Notes under the pieces: generated by a model
Seen by the model: the letters and a program-made list of their open reading frames with translations, nothing else
What the model was told of the DNA's origin: nothing
Databases searched by the model: none
Shown: in pieces, positions 27,869-36,420 of the stretch
Numbering within the stretch: the stretch's first letter is position 1
Layout: every line of letters starts with the position of its first letter
Origin: Robbsia sp. KACC 23696
Lineage (GTDB): Bacteria; Pseudomonadota; Gammaproteobacteria; Burkholderiales; Burkholderiaceae
Assembly (NCBI RefSeq): GCF_039852015.1
Contig: NZ_CP156627.1
Location: 1,517,534 to 1,581,533, forward strand
DNA: 64,000 bases
Direction of reading: 5' to 3'
Program-made: the position numbers and the translations under genes

Positions 27869-27887
27869 CGCCGCTATCATAACGGCG
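27869..27887. terminator. Near-perfect palindrome after the receptor gene
   Basis: The 19 bases CGCCGCTATCATAACGGCG pair at eight of nine positions around a central C. It lies 43 bases after the receptor stop and may be part of a terminator or an operator. No T run follows. Confidence 0.25.
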
Positions 27888-27956
27888 CATCGGGTGGCGC
27901 GGCCGTTTGGCACCGAACCGACTTAACCCTATGAAAGATATCGAGATGCTAAAAAA

Positions 27957-28013
27957 GCATTAGTGATTTCCGGCTCGCGCGCATTGTCCTTTGTTCGGCA
28001 ACTCTCTAGCATG
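27957..28013 (+). promoter_or_regulatory. Promoter with candidate LysR activator box, LLM gene
   Basis: GCATTAGTGATTTCC (27957-27971) is followed 11 bases later by ATTGTCC, and TCTAGCATG starts 22 bases after that ATTGT. TTGTCC and TAGCAT form a weak -35/-10 pair with a 17-bp spacer. The same three elements at the same spacings occur at 30048-30104. The gene start is at 28111, which leaves a leader of about 90 nt. Confidence 0.6.
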
Positions 28014-28110
28014 ATCCTGGAGAGAGATGATAGACACGAACGCCTGGCCGTCGCCGAGTACGATGGCCGGCGACCTTCGTCCGAACACGTGGCATGTACC
28101 GAGGTTTACG

Positions 28111-29073
28111 ATGCAGACAAATGACCCGACGCAGCATGCAGGCTTTCGACGTATCTTTGCTGAAAACCGTCTGACCATTGGCTTCATTGCGCCGCTGGAA
28201 CCCTATCCCGACACACCTGGCCCCACGCTGCGCAATCACGAAGCGGTGATCAAACACGCCGACGATATCGGTATTGCAGGGTATTGGCTCCGGGACGTGC
28301 CGTTTTACGACCCAAGCTTCGGCGACGTCGGTCAGGTGCTCGATCCGTTTGTCTACGCCGGCTGGCTGGCGGCGATTACCCGGAACATGGCCATCGGTAC
28401 GGCCGGCATTGTCGTGCCGCTTCGGGAACCGATTGCAACGGCGAAACAAATCGCCACGCTGGACAATATGACGGGCGGACGTTTTATTCCCGGTATGGCA
28501 TCCGGCGATAGGCCGGTGGAATATCCTGCCTTTGGTGAAGATTTCGACAATCGCGCCGAGCGGTATAGAGAGGCCATCCGTTTGACGCGCACCGTCTTGA
28601 CCGACGACTTCCCGGTTCACGCCACACAACATTACGGCGAGCTTGTCGGCGCGATCGACCTCGTGCCGAAACCGTCCTCGCCGTTTTTGCCGCTTATCAG
28701 CATCGGTCGTGCAGGCCAGACGAAGGAATGGATCGCCGAACATATGGACGGCTGGATCTGGCACGGACGCGACGCGACCAAGTTGGACTATGTGGTGCCG
28801 CAATGGCGCGCGCTGACCGCCTCGCGCGGCTTTAAACCGTACGGCTATGGCACGTGGTTCGATCTATTGAAAGACCCTGACGCGCCGATCGAACCGGGGC
28901 AGATCCTGCGCGGCGGCCGGCATGCGCTGATCGAACTGTGGAAGCGCCAGGAACACGTTGGCGTCAATCATGTCGTGCTGAATCTGAAGCCCTCGCAGCG
29001 CCCCGCGGAAGACGTGCTCGACGAGATGGGCACGCACATTCTGCCGCTATTCCCGACACACGTATCCGTGTAA
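28111..29073 (+). CDS. LLM-class flavin-dependent oxidoreductase
   Basis: A 320-residue luciferase-like TIM-barrel enzyme expected to use reduced FMN or F420-type flavin to oxidise a small molecule. The start at 28111 has GAGG six bases upstream. Family features are LTIGFIAPLE at the N-terminus, the conserved TAGIVVPLREPIATAKQ segment, LDNMTGGRFIPGMASG, and PAFGEDFDNRAERYREAI. The substrate cannot be read from sequence. It faces the convergent LysR gene, and its promoter shares a spaced motif with the promoter of the exporter pair. It is therefore probably part of a small LysR regulon for modifying and exporting a compound. Confidence 0.88.
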   Translation: MQTNDPTQHAGFRRIFAENRLTIGFIAPLEPYPDTPGPTLRNHEAVIKHADDIGIAGYWLRDVPFYDPSFGDVGQVLDPFVYAGWLAAITRNMAIGTAGIVVPLREPIATAKQIATLDNMTGGRFIPGMASGDRPVEYPAFGEDFDNRAERYREAIRLTRTVLTDDFPVHATQHYGELVGAIDLVPKPSSPFLPLISIGRAGQTKEWIAEHMDGWIWHGRDATKLDYVVPQWRALTASRGFKPYGYGTWFDLLKDPDAPIEPGQILRGGRHALIELWKRQEHVGVNHVVLNLKPSQRPAEDVLDEMGTHILPLFPTHVSV

Positions 29074-29108
29074 TGCACCGTCGCGGAGTCGGCTCGGGCA
29101 GCCGCACG

Positions 29109-30032
29109 CTATGTGATTTCCCAGTACGGCGGCGAACCGACGCGCTCCATGATGAAGTCGGAAAGCAGTTTGACCTTGCGCGATCGTAACCGGCTTTCCG
29201 GGAACACGAGATGGATATCGGCAGGATCCGCGACGACCGATGCCTGCCACTCCGACAACAGGCAAACCAGCTTCTTTTTGCGAAAAGCGTCCGCCGCATA
29301 AAGCCAGCTGGGAAACAGCACGATGCCCTGCCCTTTCAACGCGGCTGCAACCAGCAGCTCGGCGTTATTGCTCTGCAGGTTGCCGCTGATCTCGTAGGGG
29401 ACATAGCGCTCTTGATCGGAGCGCCGAAAATACCACCGCTGCATCCCTAAATGGCCTTTGTATGCCAGGCAATTGTGCTTGAATAAATCGTCCGGCGTAT
29501 CCGGCTTGCCCGCGCGCGCCAGGTAGGCGGGACTGGCACAGACCAGATACTGTTGCGCGCCCAGACTCCGTGCAACAAGTCCCGAATCGGCGAGCTTGCC
29601 AACGCGGACCGTGATATCGGCGCCCTCCTGCACCGGATCGACGAAGGCGTCGGTCAGTACCAGCTCCACCGTGACGGCGGGATAGCGCTGCTGAAATTCG
29701 TTGATCAACGGCGCGATATGCAAGCGTCCCAACGCGACCGGCGCGTTGATTCTGACTAGCCCCTTGGGCGCGACATCCTTGTCGGCGGCGATTTCCGTCG
29801 CCGCGTCCAGCAGCTCCAACGCTTCTCGCACCTGAAGATAGTACCGCTCACCGGCATCGGTCAGCCGGACGGCCCGCGTATGGCGGAACAGCAAGCGCTG
29901 CCCAATATCTTCCTCCAATGCCGCGATATGCCGCGACACCGACGATGCCGGCACACCGAAGAATCGTGCGGTTTCGACGAAGCTGCTCGTCTTGGCAACG
30001 TGGATGAAGAAACGCAATGCCTTGATTTGCAT
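29109..30032 (-). CDS. LysR-family transcriptional regulator
   Basis: A 307-residue LTTR. The N-terminal winged helix-turn-helix is at about residues 2-60 (ALRFFIHVAKTSSFVETARFF, then ASSVSRHIAALEEDIGQRLLF), followed by a linker helix and a periplasmic-binding-protein-like effector domain. The sequence is of the CrgA/DsdC-like branch, with FRHTRAVRLTDAGERYY. It is divergent from the DMT pair and convergent with the LLM gene. The shared box GCATTAGTGATTTCC sits 16 bases upstream of its own start and also before the LLM gene, so both are likely targets. Confidence 0.92.
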   Translation of the reverse strand: MQIKALRFFIHVAKTSSFVETARFFGVPASSVSRHIAALEEDIGQRLLFRHTRAVRLTDAGERYYLQVREALELLDAATEIAADKDVAPKGLVRINAPVALGRLHIAPLINEFQQRYPAVTVELVLTDAFVDPVQEGADITVRVGKLADSGLVARSLGAQQYLVCASPAYLARAGKPDTPDDLFKHNCLAYKGHLGMQRWYFRRSDQERYVPYEISGNLQSNNAELLVAAALKGQGIVLFPSWLYAADAFRKKKLVCLLSEWQASVVADPADIHLVFPESRLRSRKVKLLSDFIMERVGSPPYWEIT

Positions 30033-30047
30033 GAAGTTGCTGTAATT

Positions 30048-30104
30048 GCATTAGTGATTTCCATTCTATCCCAATTGTTCCAAATGCAGCACGTGTCTAG
30101 CATG
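30048..30104 (+). promoter_or_regulatory. Promoter with candidate LysR activator box, DMT pair
   Basis: GCATTAGTGATTTCC (30048-30062), 11 bases, ATTGTTCC, and TCTAGCATG starting at 30096. The -35 TTGTTC (30075-30080) and -10 TAGCAT (30098-30103) are 17 bp apart, so the box abuts the promoter on its upstream side, a class-I-like activator position. Spacing is identical to the copy at 27957-28013. It lies between lysR and the DMT genes. Confidence 0.6.
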
Positions 30105-30124
30105 GCTTTTTTAGGAAAGAAAAC

Positions 30125-30550
30125 ATGAATCTCTTATTGATACCGCTGGTGGTTATGGCGGGGATGGGACTCTCCGTCGAAGCGGGTTTGCTCGGCCCCC
30201 TTGGTGCGGAAGTGGGTGAAGGGTGGGCGACGCTGGGGATTTTTGGTATGGGATCCCTGCTCCTCACGTTTGGCTTGATATTCAGCCGTCCCAAACTGGG
30301 CGCCCTTTTCTCTCAGCCGCGATGGATGCTCGCGGGTGGCTTACTCGGTCCGATCTACGTGCTTGCCCTGACGCTGGCCACTCCGCACATCGGCGTGGGC
30401 CTCACGATGGTAGGGATCTTGTTCGGTCAGGTTGCGGCAAGTCTGATCATCGATCATCAAGGATGGCTAGGTGCGTCCCGTCGCGCCGTCGATCGCTATC
30501 GACTTGCGGCGTTGGCCGCAATCCTCGTCGCGTTGTGGCTCATTCATTAA
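30125..30550 (+). CDS. Small DMT-superfamily transporter, YdcZ/DUF606 type, subunit 1
   Basis: A 141-residue inner-membrane protein with about five helices. It belongs to the YdcZ/DUF606 class of half-size drug/metabolite transporters, which often occur as tandem pairs that probably form heterodimers. Visible features are EAGLLGPLGAEVG, the loop FSQPRWMLAGGLLGPIYVLA, and GQVAASLIIDHQGWLG. The ribosome site AGGAAAGA is strong. The promoter upstream carries the candidate LysR box. Direction and substrate are unknown; export of a product of the LLM enzyme is a reasonable guess. Confidence 0.85.
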   Translation: MNLLLIPLVVMAGMGLSVEAGLLGPLGAEVGEGWATLGIFGMGSLLLTFGLIFSRPKLGALFSQPRWMLAGGLLGPIYVLALTLATPHIGVGLTMVGILFGQVAASLIIDHQGWLGASRRAVDRYRLAALAAILVALWLIH

Positions 30551-30560
30551 AGGTTTCGTC

Positions 30561-31064
30561 ATGTTCATCTTAATGCTGGTGGTAGTCGTTCTAAGTGGCG
30601 CGGTCCTTTGTGCGCAGTCTGCCATCAATGGCGGATTGGGCAGCCGTGTCGGTGTTCTGGAAAGCGCTTGGCTGACTTTCACGCTGGGGGCGCTGGTGAT
30701 GTTCATCATCTCTTTTTATACCGAACCGCATCACGCGCTGAATTTGCTGACCGTACCGCGCTGGCAAGTCACCGGCTCCTTCTTCGGTGTGATCTACATG
30801 ATCGTCATCGTGTTCGCGATGCCGCGGATCGGCACCGCTGCGGCAACCGTCGCGGTGATCAGCGGCCAGTTGCTGATGAGCTTGCTGATCGATAACTTCG
30901 GCTGGCTGGGCAATCACGTGATCCCGCTCGGTAGCAGCCGTATTGGCGCGGTGGTGTTGTTGGCCGTCGCGTTGGCACTGATCTACAAGAGCAATACCGT
31001 CCGCGCCGCCGCGGAACGACAGTCCGCAGGCAACGGCGCCGCCTTGGCAAGCGCGGGCGAATAA
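30561..31064 (+). CDS. Small DMT-superfamily transporter, YdcZ/DUF606 type, subunit 2
   Basis: A 167-residue partner of the preceding gene with the same architecture: AQSAINGGLGSRVGVLESAW, VPRWQVTGSFFGVIYMIVIV, SGQLLMSLLIDNFGWLG. The start at 30561 is ten bases after the upstream stop with AAGG eight bases before it. The two proteins align well at the loop and GQ...LIID...GW motifs, suggesting an old duplication and a heterodimer. Confidence 0.85.
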   Translation: MFILMLVVVVLSGAVLCAQSAINGGLGSRVGVLESAWLTFTLGALVMFIISFYTEPHHALNLLTVPRWQVTGSFFGVIYMIVIVFAMPRIGTAAATVAVISGQLLMSLLIDNFGWLGNHVIPLGSSRIGAVVLLAVALALIYKSNTVRAAAERQSAGNGAALASAGE

Positions 31065-31134
31065 ACCCACCGCGACACTCCGCCTGTGTGGGACGGGGCA
31101 CACAAAAGCGCTCAGCGCAAAAATACCAAGCTGA

Positions 31135-31151
31135 TTCCCATCATATGGGAA
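31135..31151 (+). promoter_or_regulatory. Palindrome upstream of iclR
   Basis: TTCCCAT-CAT-ATGGGAA is a perfect 7-3-7 palindrome 31 bases before the IclR start. IclR-family proteins bind short palindromes of this size, so autoregulation is likely. Confidence 0.5.
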
Positions 31152-31182
31152 ACGTATTTTTGAAATGGGGGAATGACATGGC

Positions 31183-31965
31183 ATGCTGGCGCCATTGTCC
31201 ATAAGCGATCGAATCGTGACTGCTTCCCCTTCCATCACCGGTGCCGAACGTGTCTTGCAAGTGCTTGCCGCGCTCGCGAGCCATGGCGACGCGATGACCG
31301 CCAAGGATTTACTGGCGGTCACGGGTCTCGCGCAGAGCACGCTGTATCGCCAGATTGCACTGTTGAAGCGATGGGGCTTTGTCTCGGAAAACGCCGGATT
31401 CTATGCCCCAGGTCCCGTCAGCCTGCAATTGGCGCTCGGTTTCGACGTCAACTCCCTCCTCGTGGAAGCGAGTCGCGAGGAAATGGCGCAACTCGCGCGA
31501 GCATCTCACGAGAGTATCGGCCTCGTGGTCGCCGTCAACGATCAACTCATCTGCCTCGACATGGTCGACAGCGACTACTCGCTGCGCTGCTCTTTTGAAA
31601 AAGGGCGTGCGGTGCCGCTGAGCGCTGGGGCATCGGCGAAATGCCTGCTCGCCTTCATGGCGGATCGTCCACGCACCGAGACCTTGGATCGCCTGTTCGC
31701 CGACGATGCCGTCGGCCGCGCCAGACTGGAAGCGCAACTCGACGCTATCCGCAAGGATGGCTTTGCTATCAGCGAAAGCGAAGTAGATCCCGGTGTCTGG
31801 GGTGTCAGCGCGCCCCTTTTCCGTCGCGCGGGTCGCGCAATGCTTTGCTGCGCAGCGATCACGCTGATGGCGCCGTCTACCCGCGCCATCGGACGTGAGT
31901 CCGCGTTTACTGCGCAGACCCTTCGCAGCGCCCGATTGATCACCAATCGTCTCCACGTAGAATAA
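31183..31965 (+). CDS. IclR-family transcriptional regulator
   Basis: A 260-residue regulator. The N-terminal winged helix is at about residues 18-75 (GAERVLQVLAALASHG, LAQSTLYRQIALLKRWGFV) and the GAF-like IclR effector domain at about 95-250 (GLVVAVNDQLICLDMVDS, LSAGASAKCLLAFM, SEVDPGVWGVSAPLF). It is followed 35 bases later by a periplasmic binding protein gene and then by the rest of an ABC importer and hutDF in the same direction. Control of histidine or histidine-derivative uptake and breakdown is the natural reading; the effector is unknown. Confidence 0.9.
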   Translation: MLAPLSISDRIVTASPSITGAERVLQVLAALASHGDAMTAKDLLAVTGLAQSTLYRQIALLKRWGFVSENAGFYAPGPVSLQLALGFDVNSLLVEASREEMAQLARASHESIGLVVAVNDQLICLDMVDSDYSLRCSFEKGRAVPLSAGASAKCLLAFMADRPRTETLDRLFADDAVGRARLEAQLDAIRKDGFAISESEVDPGVWGVSAPLFRRAGRAMLCCAAITLMAPSTRAIGRESAFTAQTLRSARLITNRLHVE

Positions 31966-32000
31966 ATCGCGCCCCCCTTATCGATCCCAGGAGCACCCGC

Positions 32001-32780
32001 ATGAAACTGCAGAAATTCCTTTCCCTTGCCTGCTTGACGTTGGCAACCACCGCATTCACCGCGTTTGCCGCCGCGCCCGTCTTCGCACAAAGCAGCGCGA
32101 CGCTGCGCGTGGCCACCGACGCGACCTTCGCGCCGATGGAATACACGGAAAGCGGCGTACGTAAGGGCTTCGATATCGACATCATGAATGCGCTCGCCAA
32201 GGCCATGGGGAAGCAAGTGCAGTGGACGGATATCGATTTTAAGGGCCTGATTCCCGGTCTGATCGCCCAACGTTTCGACGTGGCGATTTCCGCCATCTAC
32301 ATCACGCCGGAACGCGCAAAGGTCGTCGATCTGACCGACAGCTATTTCGCAGGCGGCCTGGTGGCCCTCGTCAAGCAGGACTCGCCGGTTAAAACCCTCG
32401 CGGAACTGAACGGCAAAAAGGTCTCGGTTCAAGTCGGCACGAAGTCGGTCAGCTACCTCCACGACAACTATCCGAAGATCAGTACCGTGGAAGTGGAAAA
32501 AAACCAGGAAATGTTCGACCTCGTCGGGATCGGCCGCGTCGATGCAGCCGTCACCGGAAAACCGGCAGCCTTCCAGTTCGTGCGTACGCGCCCTGGCTTC
32601 CGCGTATTGGATGATGCCTTGACGACCGAAGCCTATGGCATCGCCGTGCGCAAGGACGAGCCGGAATTGCGCACCGCCTTGAACACGGCATTGGCGAAGA
32701 TCAAGGCCGACGGCACGTATGCGGCCATCGTTCAGAAGTGGTTCCCGGCGAACCCGAGCGCGACGCCTGCAACGAAGTAA
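32001..32780 (+). CDS. ABC importer periplasmic binding protein, polar amino acid type
   Basis: A 259-residue solute-binding protein of family 3. The signal peptide occupies about residues 1-30 (LACLTLATTAFTAFAAAPVFA, cleavage before QSS). The mature part starts LRVATDATFAPMEYTESG and has GFDIDIMNALAKAMG, DFKGLIPGLIAQRFDVAIS and the typical KKVSVQVGTKS segment. AGGAG lies seven bases before the start. It delivers a cationic or polar amino acid to the permease encoded next. Linkage to hutD and hutF makes histidine, urocanate-related compounds or similar ligands likely. Confidence 0.92.
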   Translation: MKLQKFLSLACLTLATTAFTAFAAAPVFAQSSATLRVATDATFAPMEYTESGVRKGFDIDIMNALAKAMGKQVQWTDIDFKGLIPGLIAQRFDVAISAIYITPERAKVVDLTDSYFAGGLVALVKQDSPVKTLAELNGKKVSVQVGTKSVSYLHDNYPKISTVEVEKNQEMFDLVGIGRVDAAVTGKPAAFQFVRTRPGFRVLDDALTTEAYGIAVRKDEPELRTALNTALAKIKADGTYAAIVQKWFPANPSATPATK

Positions 32781-32853
32781 TGCGAGACATCTGCAACCGG
32801 CCGTATGCCCGCGCGTCGTCGCGAGCCCACCGTTCATCCGCCACTCTGCTCCC

Positions 32854-33522
32854 ATGAAACTTGATTTCTCTCCCGTCTTCGCGGGTTGGACCGATCTTTT
32901 GCACGGTGCACTGGTGACGATCGAGGTCACTGCGGCGGCCTTGTTGCTCAGCTGCGCATTGGGTCTGCTGATCGGGATCGGGCGTCTGTCTCGTACACGG
33001 CCACTGATCTACGGCTTCTGTACCGCCTATCTGACGTTCTTCCGCGGCACGCCGCTGCTGGTGCAGTTGTTTCTGTTGTTCTTCGGCTTGCCGCAGTTCG
33101 GCATTACCTTGCCCGCCTTCGTCTGCGGCATGCTCGGTCTGGGCTTGTATTCCGCCGCCTACGTCTCGGAAGTCGTACGCGGCGCGATCCATTCCGTCGA
33201 GCGCGGTCAGATGGAAGCGGCGCGCTCGATCGGCATGTCGTCGGGGCAGGCCATGCGCGCGATCATTCTGCCGCAGGCGGTCGTCCGCATGATCCCGCCG
33301 CTAGGCAATGAATTCATCGCCCTGATCAAAAACTCGGCGCTCGTCTCCTTGCTGACTATCGACGATCTGATGCACGAAGGCGAGAAAATCATCAGCGTCT
33401 CGTACCGCTCGCTCGAAGTCTATCTGGTGATCGCCGTGATGTACCTGTGTATGACCCAGCTAACCAGCTATTTACTGCACCGCGCCGAGCGGCGCCTGCG
33501 CGCTGGAGGAATGGTGCAATGA
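32854..33522 (+). CDS. ABC importer permease, polar amino acid (HisM/Q) type
   Basis: A 222-residue inner-membrane permease with about five helices and the ABC-permease EAA loop ([21 protein letters not shown]) near residue 135. The start at 32854 ([12 protein letters not shown]) gives the standard length; longer in-frame starts overlap the binding-protein gene. Only one permease gene is present, so the channel would be a homodimer. The stop overlaps the ATPase start as ATGA. Confidence 0.92.
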   Translation: MKLDFSPVFAGWTDLLHGALVTIEVTAAALLLSCALGLLIGIGRLSRTRPLIYGFCTAYLTFFRGTPLLVQLFLLFFGLPQFGITLPAFVCGMLGLGLYSAAYVSEVVRGAIHSVERGQMEAARSIGMSSGQAMRAIILPQAVVRMIPPLGNEFIALIKNSALVSLLTIDDLMHEGEKIISVSYRSLEVYLVIAVMYLCMTQLTSYLLHRAERRLRAGGMVQ

Positions 33523-34271
33523 ATATCGTTGAAATCCGTGGGCTGCGTAAATCGTATGGCGCGCATACCGTGCTGGCCGGCATCGATCTGGATATCCAGG
33601 AAAGCCAGGTCGTGGTCGTCATCGGTCCGAGCGGCTCCGGCAAAAGTACCTTTCTGCGTTGCTGCAATGGCCTGGAACAAGCCGAGGGCGGCACGATCGA
33701 TATTTGCGGGCAGCGGCTCGTCGATGGCGGAAATATGATCGGCGAGCGCAAGCTGAATGCATTGCGTGCCGATGTCGGAATGGTATTCCAATCGTTCAAT
33801 CTGTTCCCGCATCTGTCGGTGTTGCGAAATATCACCGTGGGCCCCCGCATGCTGCGCGGACGAACGGCAGCCGAGGCCGACGCCGTGGCCATGGTATTGC
33901 TGGAAAAAGTGGGGCTCGCGCATAAAGCGCACGCGATGCCTGCCAGCCTGTCCGGCGGCCAGAAACAACGTGTCGCCATCGCCCGCGCCTTGGCAATGCA
34001 ACCGCGGGTCATGCTGTTCGACGAACCCACTTCCGCGCTCGATCCGGAATTGGTCGGAGAAGTCCTTCAGGTCATGAAAGTGCTCGCCAGCGAAGGCACC
34101 ACGATGGTGGTGGTCACGCACGAAATGGCTTTCGCGCGTGAGGTCGCCGATGTCGTGGTGGTGATGGATGGCGGCGTGATCGTCGAGGCCGGCCCGCCCG
34201 AGCAGATTTTCTCGGCGCCGACGCAGGCACGGACGCAAGCCTTCCTGCAAGCCGTGCTCTCGCGCAATTGA
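33519..34271 (+). CDS. ABC importer ATPase, polar amino acid type
   Basis: A 250-residue ATP-binding subunit with Walker [10 protein letters not shown] (about residues 38-46), the Q-loop in [12 protein letters not shown], signature LSGGQKQR, Walker [13 protein letters not shown], and the H-loop VTHEM. It is coupled to the permease by a 4-bp overlap. It energises uptake with the two upstream proteins. Confidence 0.95.
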   Translation: MNIVEIRGLRKSYGAHTVLAGIDLDIQESQVVVVIGPSGSGKSTFLRCCNGLEQAEGGTIDICGQRLVDGGNMIGERKLNALRADVGMVFQSFNLFPHLSVLRNITVGPRMLRGRTAAEADAVAMVLLEKVGLAHKAHAMPASLSGGQKQRVAIARALAMQPRVMLFDEPTSALDPELVGEVLQVMKVLASEGTTMVVVTHEMAFAREVADVVVVMDGGVIVEAGPPEQIFSAPTQARTQAFLQAVLSRN

Positions 34272-34298
34272 AGCGCACTGTCCGAGAAATATCCATCC

Positions 34299-34976
34299 AT
34301 GACAGCCAACCCGTCATTCGACGTCGGAGCAGCAAGTTGCATCGTGATCCGCCATGCCGACCTTATGCCCCAGGCCTGGCGCAACGGCGGCGGCATCACT
34401 CGGGAAATCGCCACCCATCCGCCAGGCGCTGCGGTCGACGACTTCGAATGGCGTGTCAGCATCGCCGATATCACGAAACCGGGCGCATTTTCCACGTTTC
34501 CGGAAGTCGATCGTAGTCTGACCGTCATCGAGGGCGACGCGATGGTCCTCGCTGAAACGGCGCACGCGAACGGGCAACACCATCTCTTGCATCGCTGGGA
34601 CACCCTTCGGTTTGCCGGCGAAACCGGCATCACGTCGGCCTTGCCGACTGGACCGACGCGCGATTTCAATCTGATGTGGCGACGCGGCGCCGTCACGGGG
34701 CAGGTGGACGTGTTACGTCTGGCGGCCGACTTGCGCATCGCGCCCGGTAGCGCGGTATTCTTCGCCGCGACCGGAAGCCATTGCCTGGGAGCGGCGCGCT
34801 TGGACGCGGGAGACACGCTGATTCTGCGTGATATCAAGACGGCCACGCCACTGACGTTCGAACCAATCGATGCCGACGCGGTGTTGATTTGCGCGCGGAT
34901 CACCGTAACGACCGCGACCGCGACCGTCTCGACCTCGTCTCGGCCGCTCCCCCAAACCGACCGAGGAGTCGCATGA
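34299..34976 (+). CDS. hutD: HutD-family protein
   Basis: A 225-residue cupin-like protein of the HutD family. Features are the N-terminal WRNGGGITREIATHP, the WRVSIADITKPGAFSTFP segment and RDFNLMWRR. HutD occurs in histidine-utilisation operons of many proteobacteria; a governor-like role limiting pathway flux has been proposed for it, and it is not a catalytic step of the main route. It begins 27 bases after the ABC ATPase gene and its stop overlaps hutF (ATGA), tying the transporter to histidine catabolism. Confidence 0.9.
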   Translation: MTANPSFDVGAASCIVIRHADLMPQAWRNGGGITREIATHPPGAAVDDFEWRVSIADITKPGAFSTFPEVDRSLTVIEGDAMVLAETAHANGQHHLLHRWDTLRFAGETGITSALPTGPTRDFNLMWRRGAVTGQVDVLRLAADLRIAPGSAVFFAATGSHCLGAARLDAGDTLILRDIKTATPLTFEPIDADAVLICARITVTTATATVSTSSRPLPQTDRGVA

Positions 34977-36382
34977 CGATGCACGCTGCTTTACCGCCGA
35001 CCTCGCGATTGTTCGCGCCCTTCGCCCGCATCGATGGCCGCTGGCGCAGCGATGTGCTTCTGACCTGGGATGCGCACGGCCTCCTCACCGACATCACGCC
35101 GGACAGCGCCTGTCCCGACGGTGTCGCGACAGCAGCCGGTCCGGTGTTGCCGGGCGTGGCCAATCTGCACTCTCACGCCTTTCAGCGCGCCATGGCCGGC
35201 TTGACGGAATACCGTGCGACGTCGGCCGACAGCTTCTGGAGCTGGCGCGACCTGATGTACCGCTTCGCCACACGGATCGCGCCCGATGATCTGAGCGCCA
35301 TCGCACAGTGGCTGTATATCGAGATGCTGAAAAGCGGCTATACCTCGGTCTGCGAGTTCCATTACGTCCATCATGCCCCGGACGGACAGCGCTACGCGAA
35401 TCCCGCGGAGATGGTTGCACGCACGGTGCAAGCGGCAGCGGATACCGGTATCGGCATCACCGCCCTTCCCGTGCTGTATCAATACGGCGGCTTCGGCAGC
35501 GCACCGCCGAGTCCGGGCCAACGGCGCTTTATCCAGTCCCCGGATGAATTGCTTGCCATGCTCGGCAGCCTGCGTGGCACGTTCCCGCACTCCGCGCTGC
35601 GACAATACGGCGTCGCGCCGCATTCCTTGCGCGCCGTCTCCGATACCTCGCTTGCCAACGTCATCGACGGACTGCATCGCGTCAGCCCCGATGCGCCGGT
35701 GCATATTCATATCGCCGAACAAACGGCGGAAGTGGAGGCGTGTGTCGCCGCATACGGTCAGCGCCCGGTTGCCTGGCTGTTCGATCACGCACCGGTCGAT
35801 GCACGCTGGTGTTTAGTGCACGCCACGCATGTCGACGACGCCGAAGTGCTGGCGTTGGCGCATAGCAATGCGGTTGCCGGGCTCTGCCTGACCACCGAAG
35901 CCAATCTGGGCGACGGCATTTTTCCGACGCAGGACTTTCTGCAAGCAGGCGGCGTATTCGGGATCGGCTCGGACAGCCATATTGCCGTGGACTGGCGATC
36001 TGAATTACGGTTGCTGGAATACGGCCAGCGCTTGACGCGCCGCCAGCGCAATGTCCTTGCCGCCGAACACGAACCCGCGGTGGCAGATCGATTGTTCGAC
36101 GCCGCAGTCGCTGGCGGGGGTCAGGCGACAGGTCGACCGGTCGGGCAACTACGTGTCGGGAATTTGGCCGACTTGTTGGTCTTGGATCCGGAACACGATG
36201 CGATCGCCGGACACACGTCCGAGTCCTGGCTATCGAGTGTGGTATTCGCGGAGCACGGTGGCAATCCCGTCCGCGATGTCATGGTGGCTGGGCAATGGGT
36301 GATTCGCGAGGGACGACACGTCACTGAAACGCAGGCTCGCAGCGACTATCGCGCCAGCCTGAAGCGTTTGTTGGACCGCTGA
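34973..36382 (+). CDS. hutF: Formimidoylglutamate deiminase
   Basis: A 469-residue amidohydrolase that converts N-formimino-L-glutamate to N-formyl-L-glutamate and ammonia, the last-but-one step of the five-step histidine pathway. The start at 34973 overlaps the hutD stop. Metal-site motifs are NLHSHAFQRAM (about residues 63-73), HIHIAEQTAEVE, LVHATH and GIGSDSHIAVDWRSEL. Length is typical. The other pathway genes (hutH, hutU, hutI, hutG) are not in the window, so hutDF and the importer form a separate satellite unit. Confidence 0.93.
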   Translation: MTMHAALPPTSRLFAPFARIDGRWRSDVLLTWDAHGLLTDITPDSACPDGVATAAGPVLPGVANLHSHAFQRAMAGLTEYRATSADSFWSWRDLMYRFATRIAPDDLSAIAQWLYIEMLKSGYTSVCEFHYVHHAPDGQRYANPAEMVARTVQAAADTGIGITALPVLYQYGGFGSAPPSPGQRRFIQSPDELLAMLGSLRGTFPHSALRQYGVAPHSLRAVSDTSLANVIDGLHRVSPDAPVHIHIAEQTAEVEACVAAYGQRPVAWLFDHAPVDARWCLVHATHVDDAEVLALAHSNAVAGLCLTTEANLGDGIFPTQDFLQAGGVFGIGSDSHIAVDWRSELRLLEYGQRLTRRQRNVLAAEHEPAVADRLFDAAVAGGGQATGRPVGQLRVGNLADLLVLDPEHDAIAGHTSESWLSSVVFAEHGGNPVRDVMVAGQWVIREGRHVTETQARSDYRASLKRLLDR

Positions 36383-36398
36383 AGGGACGTCGGCGGAC

Positions 36399-36420
36399 GC
36401 GGGATCACCGATCCCCCGCG
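36399..36420. terminator. Convergent hairpin between hutF and lysR
   Basis: GGGATC-ACC-GATCCC (36401-36415), extended by flanking CGC/GCG with a small bulge, forms a GC-rich hairpin at the meeting point of two convergent genes and includes the lysR stop. It is a plausible bidirectional terminator without a T run. Confidence 0.4.

Noticed and set aside
31575..32930. 451-codon open frame on the minus strand
   Set aside because: It mirrors the IclR and binding-protein genes, which carry clear family motifs on the plus strand. It is a high-GC shadow.
34067..34984. 305-codon minus-strand frame over hutD
   Set aside because: Low-complexity basic translation antisense to a recognised hutD gene.
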